From Molanna angustata (lineage: Eukaryota > Arthropoda > Insecta > Trichoptera > Molannidae), in the NCBI GenBank assembly GCA_963576475.1, contig OY754967.1, positions 20,748,414-20,812,413 on the forward strand: a DNA stretch of 64,000 bases. The letters run 5' to 3'. Numbering within the stretch: the stretch's first letter is position 1; each line of letters starts with the position of its first letter. Shown piece after piece: positions 59,801-64,000 of the stretch. The translations under genes were made by a program, and so were the position numbers. The notes below the pieces were generated by a model. That model worked only from the letters and a program-made list of their open reading frames with translations, did no database searches and was not told the origin of the DNA.

Positions 59801-61739
59801 ATGATTAATGTTTTGTTTACAATTTCACCTAATTTGGTGTGGCTTGTTGACATCACTATTTAAAATAAATAATAAGTTTCCATTGCAGTGTAGGGATTAT
59901 TTCTTAAGCTCATGGACCGCACAAAGGTATGTAAATATTCATTGTATATATTTGACTATAATCACTAATTATTCATCTACTAATAATACAACTAATAAAA
60001 AAAATATTTTATATCAACATATTTTATGATAATAATAATAATAATAAAAATTTATAAAGCGCCGTTTAGTGATACAAGATCACTCCAAGGGCGCTGTAGC
60101 TTATTTGTTGGCTCTACGAAACAAGGCAGTCTTAAGAAGTTTACCGAAGGTGTCAATGCTCTGAGCTCCACGTATGTCAAGAGGCAATTTATTCCATTTT
60201 AAAAGCCCGTTCACACTAAAACCGCGATCATAGTAAGCCGCCTTATTGACTCTGTCCAATTCTTTTAAAGAGTTGGTACTCTGTGATTCAGACGATCTTA
60301 GCGTAAGCTGCCTCCCCGATGGAACATTCCTCTGGCACAATTCCTGAATGTAGTGTGGAGCCAAGTCGTTCAGAGCTTTAAACACCATCAGGCATACTTT
60401 ATAGTCCACTCGTTCTGGACATCTCAACCAGTGCAGTATGATATAGCAAAATAATATTTGGGCGTGATTCAGTCAAATTAATAATTAATGATAAAAGGAT
60501 TTGCAATAGTAACATTGAATTTAGATTATTTAGTATTAATATTTTTTTGGTTTACGCTATCACTTTATGCGCTTGCGCAAGGTTCACCTTATTGAGTTCC
60601 CTTATCAATGCAATTTATGAAAATTCTATATATTTTAATAAATGAGTAACAGATCCTTTGAAAAAAATATTTTAAATTTATGTATTTTAAAAAACACATA
60701 TATATCTTAAAGTAAACTAATTCTTACCTAATAAACTAATTTATTTATTTATTTATTTGAATCTGTCTGTATATATAATTAGTAGAATATTAGGCTTATT
60801 GCCTAATAGCAATTTCTTCCAACCAACCAAAGTAATTGTTAAATATACAAAACAGTGTGTACTATGGCAATAATTTTTTTTTCTAATTAATTTTTGGCGT
60901 TCCACCCGATATCGAGGCAATAAGTATGGCATGGCAATAAGTTAATCACATGGCAATATGGCAATACCCGATATGGCAATAAGTTAATCACATTACAAAA
61001 TAAATAAAGATAGCAGAAGTAAAAAAAAACAAAGAAGATAGCATATAAGAACAATTCATAGCAATGTTAGGAACTCTAAAGGATAAGGAAAGGAAGACGA
61101 GAGGAATATGTAATCAGGTGTTGTCAGATAAATATTTTTGCTTTCCCAGTTTATTTGAGAGCCAAGACGTGTTAAAAAAGATAGGATACAAGTGCGTAGC
61201 TTTCTATTAATCCCATTAGTTAACACGGTGTAATGGTATGTATATGTTATAATGTCAACCACTGAGACAAAGTAGTAAACCATTTGACATACGTTCTAGG
61301 GTCCTGGATTTGATTCCCAGCAAACAAGAAATGTAAAATGCATTTCTCACACAAATTTCACATCTCTAGACTGGAAACACTGGTTAGTTGGAAGAAATTG
61401 CCATTTTGACAATAAACTTTAGGTGCACAAGGTATAAAGGAAGTGTGAAATATGTAAATAAATAAATATAAGTAGGTACTTGGAAAATAAATACCTGAGG
61501 CATGTTCATTTAAAGGTTTATATACATCAGTTATCTGAATCTCTCTACGGTTACCAATGAAAAACAAATTCCTGGTCCATCTGAAATTTATGTAAGCTGA
61601 GAATAAACATTAAAATAACTTAAAACAGAAATCAAAAGTGGAGCATTATATTATTTTCTTACATAAATGTGAATGCAGATAGTATATTGCAGCTTGCTCT
61701 AGGATTAGGCGGTTTTTCATTATCATCACAATTATCCAT
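40469..61739 (-). CDS. ABCC-subfamily multidrug resistance transporter, MRP4-like, 22 coding exons
   Basis: This is a complete ATP-driven exporter of the ABCC (MRP) subfamily, a plasma-membrane pump for organic anions and conjugates. Coding exons, 5' to 3': 61739-61663, 61580-61495, 59644-59500, 59223-59016, 58844-58622, 57311-57155, 55616-55414, 55306-54937, 54665-54523, 52553-52401, 49516-49323, 48619-48476, 48308-48118, 47556-47381, 46925-46699, 45280-45130, 44959-44729, 44321-44204, 44117-43691, 43531-43359, 43079-42980, 40582-40469. All junctions are GT-AG and all phases agree, giving 4011 nt and 1336 residues; human ABCC4 is about 1325. The start [13 protein letters not shown] and the two TMD-NBD halves without an N-terminal TMD0 fit the short MRP4 type. 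Both ATP sites look intact. AATAAA on the minus strand at 40159 and 40056 could end the transcript. No clear core promoter was found upstream of 61739. The specific orthologue and substrate are inference. Confidence 0.93.
40806..42480 (-). mobile_element. degraded CR1/Jockey-type LINE in intron 21
   Basis: The minus strand reads, in broken frames, [12 protein letters not shown], [55 protein letters not shown], a FADDMKVF catalytic box and a C-terminal [12 protein letters not shown] ... TVYNAFLN segment ending at 40806. These are the reverse transcriptase blocks and C-terminus of the CR1/Jockey group. Several frame shifts and stops make it inactive. It lies in the same orientation as the transporter gene. 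Confidence 0.8.
42527..42715 (+). mobile_element. SINE-B (tRNA-derived)
   Basis: GGTGGCAGAGCGGTTAGCGC is an A box and GTGTTCGAATCCTGCC a B box. The first 72 bases can fold as a tRNA with anticodon AGC (Ala-like) and a nearly complete acceptor stem. A conserved 3' body (TTTCGTTCAC ... ACAAGGACATATTCATT) and A-rich tail, shared with 47793 and 58327, mark it as a SINE rather than a tRNA gene. Confidence 0.8.
44204..48308 (-). CDS. ABCC transporter: second transmembrane domain (exons 13-18)
   Basis: Residues 702-1065. Exon 13 holds the first helix ([17 protein letters not shown]). Exon 14 encodes an extracellular loop with five potential N-glycosylation sequons (NFT, NNS, NSS, NES, NHT), the position glycosylated in MRP4. 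Exon 15 has [20 protein letters not shown] and exon 17 has [20 protein letters not shown], both conserved MRP coupling blocks. Exon 18 ends with [15 protein letters not shown]. Confidence 0.9.
45330..45478 (+). mobile_element. RTE-type LINE 3' end in intron 15
   Basis: Reading [15 protein letters not shown] with a later [11 protein letters not shown] and a GATGATGATGATGATAG tail, this is another RTE C-terminal remnant, with stops in the frame. It begins about 50 bp upstream of the acceptor of exon 16, so it lies very close to a splice signal. Confidence 0.7.
45528..45767. mobile_element. 240-bp palindromic insertion with 9-bp target duplication
   Basis: A near-perfect palindrome (45598-45767, arms about 83 bp, centre CTG) sits in an insertion flanked by TATATTTTG at 45519-45527 and 45768-45776. 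Each arm contains CTGAGGA, a GATAAC/GTTATC stem and GAAAC, a hammerhead-like order with one extra A. It looks like a head-to-head pair of terminal units from a second Penelope-like family, inserted in the end of the first element. Confidence 0.7.
45784..46386 (+). CDS. GIY-YIG endonuclease fragment of a Penelope-like element
   Basis: The 200-codon frame has [20 protein letters not shown] and then [12 protein letters not shown]. This is the GIY-YIG signature (here GVY ... YIG), with the Cys pair before it and the conserved Arg after it, as in the C-terminal nuclease of Penelope-like elements. [12 protein letters not shown] contains the downstream His block. The frame has no stops, though it begins inside the terminal repeat and the polymerase domain is absent, so the protein is only the nuclease end. 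It lies antisense to the transporter, in intron 15. Confidence 0.75.
   Translation: MRHVSAVLSCHRPKMSNIENTLPINIKAAFYTNNNISRSLLNSKTKKNSEVKSGVYRITCGDCNEHYIGQTSRNLKIRMNEYRRCLNNNNFSEFANHIIETNHAFNNPTLKLLHETPYKGYRLNNYETLEIHKHINTSIKLINNNTFLNTSPLLTAFPIKNKNTIQNQIRPCTTPAPLDTNPSTTNPLYSPPHTSDTSKN
47793..47940 (+). mobile_element. SINE-B copy in intron 13
   Basis: GTGGCAGAGCGGTTAGCGCG and GCGAGTTCGAATCCTGCCAT are its A and B boxes. The TTTCGTTCACACAACACAAG body matches 42595 onward. The 3' end is shorter. Confidence 0.8.
48476..55306 (-). CDS. ABCC transporter: linker and first nucleotide-binding domain (exons 8-12)
   Basis: Residues 367-701. Residues 390-458 form an acidic, Asn/Ser-rich linker of low complexity. 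NBD1 has an A-loop aromatic at W469, Walker [10 protein letters not shown] (496-504), signature LSGGQ (586-590, split by the exon 10/11 junction), Walker B IYLLDD (606-611), D-loop SAVD and H-loop His643. The residues after the signature read RGR rather than the usual RAR. Asp611 replaces the catalytic Glu, as is normal for ABCC NBD1, which binds ATP but hydrolyses it poorly. Confidence 0.9.
48640..49125. repeat. 44-bp tandem repeat in an 88-bp dimer pattern, intron 11
   Basis: TGTTGCTGAGACTG recurs every 44-45 bp at 48676, 48721, 48765, 48809, 48853, 48897, 48941, 48986, 49030 and 49074. Units alternate between TTGTGAAATTGATTGAATTT and TAGTTAAATTGACTAAATTT types, so the true period is an 88-bp dimer. 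No coding role. Confidence 0.9.
49968..50988 (+). mobile_element. element H, copy 1 (left arm of giant inverted repeat)
   Basis: It starts AACTAGTTGCATGTAACACA, with TCCAACTGTCGAT at 49992 and its inverse ATCGACAGTTGGA at 50976-50988. Inside are an RTE 3' tail (about 50104-50195, ending GTATGTATGTATGT), a G-run plus (CA)n block (50728-50785) and, near the 3' end, a hairpin GAGAACAAAGTTCTC. No ORF is intact. Subterminal inverted repeats, an internal microsatellite and a 3' hairpin resemble non-autonomous Helentron/HINE elements; that class is inference. Confidence 0.7.
51098..51307 (+). mobile_element. SINE-D (tRNA-derived head, LINE-like tail)
   Basis: GCCGTGACACAGTTGGTAAG is A-box-like and TGGGTTTGATTCCCAGC B-box-like. 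The body has CTCTGGGCTGGAAACACTGG, TTGGAAGAAATTGCCATATG and GGGTGCAAGGAAGTGTTC with a TTATTATTA end. It fills the spacer between the two inverted element-H copies. A second near-complete copy is at 61240. Confidence 0.75.
51308..52335 (-). mobile_element. element H, copy 2 (right arm of giant inverted repeat)
   Basis: Reverse complement of copy 1 over its full length, from TCCAACTGTCGAT at 51308 to GCAACTAGTT at 52335, with few differences by eye. The two copies form an inverted repeat with roughly 1-kb arms and a 319-bp spacer within intron 10 of the transporter gene. Confidence 0.85.
52592..53290. mobile_element. composite MITE-like element with inverted ends (family F)
   Basis: The left end CTCAATAGAGATGAAGTTGG and the right end, reverse-read ACAATAGAGACCAAGTTGG, are inverted copies, each next to AATATTA. 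The interior has ACACATTGATACAAGTAGG and TTCTGGCGCAGTTCAGCGG, shared with 10202-10600. The total is about 640 bp. No transposase is seen. It lies in intron 9. Confidence 0.55.
53461..53720 (+). mobile_element. LINE C-terminal fragment in intron 9
   Basis: The 69-codon frame 53479-53688 reads [20 protein letters not shown], then [20 protein letters not shown] and a stop. It has the C-x-C ... H-x3-C pattern of non-LTR polymerase C-termini and is followed by a GTAAGTAAGTA tail. It has no reverse transcriptase. A related fragment is at 15885. Confidence 0.55.
55414..61739 (-). CDS. ABCC transporter: N-terminus and first transmembrane domain (exons 1-7)
   Basis: Residues 1-366. The N-terminus has [20 protein letters not shown] and DVYKPL, the elbow segment before the first helix in MRPs. 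Exon 4 has [20 protein letters not shown] followed by LVYRK. Exon 5 has [15 protein letters not shown], the conserved coupling region. Exon 6 has [18 protein letters not shown], the second cytoplasmic coupling block. Exon 7 holds the last helices. Introns carry SINE-D, LINE-E, nested MITEs, SINE-B and a 1.1-kb element. Confidence 0.9.
55970..57065 (+). mobile_element. element H, copy 3, intron 6
   Basis: Same orientation and layout as copy 1: ACTAGTTGCATGTAACACAT start, TCCAACTGTCGAT, RTE tail, microsatellite, ATCGACAGTTGGA end. The (CA)n tract is much longer (about 56735-56865). The 3' hairpin region is replaced by GATTAATTATCCAAA, which pairs with the TTGGATAATTAATC right after it. Confidence 0.8.
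56735..56868 (+). repeat. (CA)n microsatellite inside element H
   Basis: An uninterrupted CA tract of about 85 bp is followed by CAGACA-interrupted units. The equivalent tract in copies 1 and 2 is about 60 bp and more interrupted. Confidence 0.9.
57460..57525 (+). mobile_element. SINE-D tail fragment
   Basis: TCTGGCCTGGAAACACTAAT, AGGAAGAAATTATTATTCG and CAATAAATG match the SINE-D tail. It is cut by the MITE that begins at 57526. Confidence 0.55.
57526..58271. mobile_element. Harbinger-like MITE, outer element
   Basis: Terminal inverted repeats GGGCCGGTATTACAGTC (57526-57542) and its inverse at the right end, where it is split by a nested element (GACTG next to 58089, then TAATACCGGCCC at 58260-58271). 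ATA flanks both sides, a possible 3-bp target duplication. The GGGCC start and 3-bp duplication suggest PIF/Harbinger. Inside, [20 protein letters not shown] is open at 57967 but has no recognisable transposase domain. Confidence 0.75.
58092..58259. mobile_element. 168-bp MITE nested in the outer MITE's terminal repeat
   Basis: GTGCCTTTTCACACGACCCG at the left and its exact inverse at the right form long inverted ends. TAA target duplications lie at 58089-58091 and 58260-58262. The interior is GC-rich and self-complementary (GCCGGCGCCGGG). Size, TAA duplication and structure fit a Harbinger-type MITE. An open frame through it is an artefact. Confidence 0.88.
58327..58475 (+). mobile_element. 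SINE-B copy in intron 5
   Basis: GATGACAGAGCGGTTAGTGC and GCGAGTTCGAATCCTGCCAC, then a TTATTTCACC body and CAGGGACATATTCATTCTTT before an A-rich tail. Confidence 0.8.
60030..60427 (-). mobile_element. LINE-E (CR1/L2-like) C-terminal fragment, intron 2
   Basis: A 108-codon minus frame (60427-60101) reads [20 protein letters not shown], then [20 protein letters not shown] and LLKTALFRR. This is the stereotyped C-terminus of CR1/L2/Jockey-group polymerases. The 3' UTR has AAGCGCCGTTTAGTGAT read on the plus strand, and an (AAT)n tail at 60030-60048. The frame is intact but only the C-terminus remains. Confidence 0.75.
60545..60640 (-). repeat. interspersed repeat F, minus copy
   Basis: GGTTTACGCTATCACTTTAT, GCGCTTGCGCAAGGTTCACC and GAGTTCCCTTATCAATGC match 1905-1975. 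It is short and non-coding. Confidence 0.55.
61240..61470 (+). mobile_element. SINE-D copy in intron 2
   Basis: The B-box-like TGGATTTGATTCCCAGCA is followed by AGACTGGAAACACTGGTTAG and GGAAGAAATTGCCATTTTG, ending near AAGGAAGTGTG and AAATAAATAAATA. The A-box end is degraded. Confidence 0.7.
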
Positions 61740-62117
61740 ATTGATTACTTAATCATTTAGTAAAAACAAAATATTTTGATTGGTTTCTACACTAATTTAC
61801 CTATCTATGCTTTAGTATTGTTTGATAATTTGTAAAAGAATGGTGAATAACTTTACAACTTTAATACACAATGACTCTTAACAAAATATAAATGTATTTC
61901 AATTAACTTCATTGAATACAGTTTATAAGCAACAATACAATAAATATATTATTCATTGCTTAGTATACAACATACACATCTTATAGATAGCATATATATT
62001 TTGATGTGTAATGAAAATTATTATCTCTGTATTCCCTTATCAAAATTGTACCTAAATGGATTAAGGTACTAAAACTATTTTTGTACATAAAAACATTAAA
62101 AATCTTCACCTTTAGTG
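61740..62117. other. upstream flank of the transporter gene
   Basis: AT-rich. It should hold the 5' UTR and promoter of the minus-strand transporter, but no convincing TATA or initiator pair was found. Confidence 0.4.
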
Positions 62118-62295
62118 GTTTAGATGATTAGATTTTGACTGTTGAGCCAAAGGTTCCAGGTTCGATTCCCGGTGGAGACACCGTTAATAATTTTGTTTTC
62201 TGTCTGGATGTGGGAGACAATAAATATTGTAAGTTTCCAGAATGTGGCAACACGTTATTGGGTGAGTGTGAAATTAATATTTGACATAGTACCTG
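62118..62295 (+). mobile_element. SINE-A, plus copy
   Basis: AGGTTCGATTCCCGGTGGAG is the B box, then GTCTGGATGTGGGAGACAAT, AGAATGTGGCAACACGTTAT and TTGACATAGTACCTGT. The A box is degraded. Confidence 0.8.
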
Positions 62296-62370
62296 TGGAA
62301 GCAGAGCAGTTAGAACTCTGGGTTAGTAATCCATTCACCTATAGCACAAGCATTTTTTTTTATTATTGAT
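62296..62370 (+). mobile_element. SINE-B fragment fused to SINE-A
   Basis: GGAAGCAGAGCAGTTAGAAC and TGGGTTAGTAATCCA resemble the SINE-B head; it then jumps to TTCACCTATAGCACAAGCAT, losing the B box. It follows the SINE-A end without a gap. Confidence 0.6.
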
Positions 62371-62517
62371 ACCAAAAAATACAAAATTACAATATAAGTA
62401 CAAAAAAATAAATATCAGAAAAATTAAAATTCTTGCTCCCCTCTTCGACGCACGTGTATTGGCACACATAAATCAAAATCATTATTTTTCAACTATTTAA
62501 TTGTTACGCGCGCTAAA

Positions 62518-62736
62518 ATGAGTTCCATGAAGCGAAAGTGTTTCTCAATTGAAAGTTCAATATTACACTGTTTAGAAGCTGGTGAGTCAAATGTAACCCT
62601 TGGGAAGGAATTCGATGTGTCTCATTCTACAATACCCACCATTAAGAAAAATAAACAAATAGAACTCCTGTTTAATGTCAATGTTTTGAAACCTAAATGT
62701 GTGATAGCATCCACTCAACAACAAGTAGATCATTAA
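62518..62736 (+). CDS. CENP-B/Tigger-type helix-turn-helix fragment
   Basis: The 72-codon frame starts MSSMKRKCFSIESSILHCLE and continues LGKEFDVSHSTIPTIKKNK. This matches the N-terminal helix-turn-helix of pogo/Tigger transposases and jerky-like proteins (KRKR-LT ... EFGVSKSTISTIKKNK). The second DNA-binding domain and the DDE nuclease are absent; the frame ends after an unrelated tail. It is most likely a deleted transposon copy with an accidentally intact short ORF. Confidence 0.6.
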   Translation: MSSMKRKCFSIESSILHCLEAGESNVTLGKEFDVSHSTIPTIKKNKQIELLFNVNVLKPKCVIASTQQQVDH

Positions 62737-62989
62737 ATATGTCTATATTTTTTTATTTTCATATAAATATTTATTTATTTAATTATTTTACTAACATTAT
62801 ATTAAGTATTTAAAAAATTATGTAAAACTGAAATGTCAAATATTTGGCTTGGTAAAATTGTAAACTGCTAGCCCTAGAACAGGGTTACCTAGATGGGCAG
62901 CAGTAATCTTCATAATAGTCGTTTTTTATAAAGGTTGTTATGCCCGAAAAAAATATTGCCGAAAAACAATGATTTTTATTTTTTTCCAC
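62737..62989. other. AT-rich spacer
   Basis: No gene or repeat recognised. Confidence 0.4.
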
Positions 62990-63760
62990 GGCAACATTTC
63001 TGAAAGCAGCTAGCGCTCGTTGCGGGCAAGCAACAAAACTTGCAGCTAGCAGCTAGCACGCGCTATGGCACGCGCTCTCTTTGGCGTTCAACTCTGGTGG
63101 AAGACGGACGGTTTGGTGTGACGCCGTCATCGGTCGACATGTGCTCCCGATGGCGGCCGTATTTTCGACGACGCAGGAGGCCTGCGTGACAGGACACGTC
63201 ACGCGCATGGACGCTGCCGGTGCTACGGAGCCAAGATGAGGGCATCAACAGGGCAGAGGCGTGGAGGCAGGGCGCAGTGTTGGGCCACCGCAGCAGGGAA
63301 CGCGGCGGCTCGCAGATTGGACCACGAGGGACTTTCCGTGTCGTCTGGGGCGTCGGTTCGCCTCCGGTGAGGCTCCCAGCTGGCTTGCCACCTCTGTCGA
63401 GATGCGCCTTCATAACGTTGCCGTGTGGCACGGAGCCAGCCATGGGTGACTGCCTTGCAGAGAAGAGGATACTATGCCGAGTACGAGAAGGACCTGCCAG
63501 CCTGACACAGAGGCTGGGCCCCGCCGGACTTTCAGCCACCACGTGGAAGACAGTGACATGCCTGGAGAAAGGGTGTCGCTGTACCCTGGGGCTGCACCTT
63601 CTGGTTGGCGTCTCTTCGTGCTCGGTTGCGTTGGAGAGTTGGATTGTTATCGTTTTGTTTTGTTATTTGTACTCTGTTGTTGTTGTGTTTGTTTTTTTTT
63701 TATTATTTAATTGCCATGGACCAACTATAATGATTTTTGAATAAATGCGCCGTACTAAAA
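62990..63760. other. GC-rich block of unknown origin with a poly(A) signal
   Basis: Composition rises sharply to GC-rich, with overlapping open frames on both strands (63063-63542 minus, 63220-63744 plus) that look composition-driven and match nothing I know. It ends in T/G-rich sequence and AATAAA near 63740. The profile fits the 3' part or LTR of a retroelement, or an unannotated non-coding RNA. GCAGCTAGC is repeated near 63005-63055. Confidence 0.35.
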
Positions 63761-64000
63761 GAATTTTCATAGTGTCACCATCATTTGTCTCCTTTTCTTC
63801 CTCACATTGGCTTAAATGTTTCCTCGTGGTCGGAGAGAGGGCTCATCAACGTGTGAAAAATAAATCAATAAATTTAATAAGAATTACTATAATATTAATA
63901 CATATTATGTAAAAAAAAAAACAAGCTTAAATTATCCAGTCGTTTTATGTATCATCCATTTATAATGACAAAAATTGGCAGGTCCATTGAGGGTCGTTCT
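63761..64000. other. AT-rich right edge
   Basis: No gene is seen. AATAAA motifs and a 10-A run are present. Confidence 0.4.

Overview
The window looks like nuclear DNA of a moth or butterfly. It is strongly AT-rich and full of short GTAGGTA/TACCTAC runs, which are common in Lepidoptera. Genes have small coding exons in repeat-packed introns, canonical GT-AG splice sites and arthropod TCAGT initiators. I cannot name the species. Nothing bacterial, phage-like or CRISPR-like is present.

The left two thirds (1-39.9 kb) hold three small plus-strand genes: the last exon of a Ser/Gly/Gln-rich protein (2829-3396), a two-exon gene for a 148-residue secreted protein (12307-13974), and a two-exon gene for a 180-residue secreted, charged protein (32469-38493). 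The last two share a TATA-like box about 30 bp upstream of a TCAGT initiator, and both have a first exon carrying the signal peptide. I recognise none of the three families. Between them lie a partial RTE-type LINE (1-1850), a BEL/Pao gag remnant, tRNA-derived SINEs, several degraded LINE 3' ends, a 30-copy satellite with a 143-bp unit (25395-29690), and two inverted copies of a roughly 1-kb repeat at about 17 kb and 37 kb.

The right third (40469-61739) is one complete minus-strand gene: an ABCC-subfamily multidrug-resistance transporter closest in layout to MRP4/ABCC4. I could join 22 coding exons (4011 nt, 1336 residues) with consistent splice phases. Both nucleotide-binding domains keep Walker A, signature, Walker B and H-loop residues, so the gene looks functional. 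Its introns are stuffed with mobile DNA: a CR1/Jockey-type LINE, a Penelope-like GIY-YIG element with a second palindromic insertion nested in its end, three copies of a roughly 1-kb element (two forming a giant inverted repeat), nested Harbinger-like MITEs, SINEs and a dimeric 44-bp tandem repeat.

The right end (62-64 kb) holds a SINE pair, a short pogo/Tigger-type helix-turn-helix ORF and a GC-rich block of unknown origin. The most interesting structures are the nested Penelope-like palindrome, the 1-kb-arm inverted repeat inside the transporter gene, the MITE inserted exactly in another MITE's terminal repeat, the three-haplotype satellite, and a hammerhead-ribozyme-like motif near 31.4 kb. 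All calls come from reading the sequence; no database search was possible.
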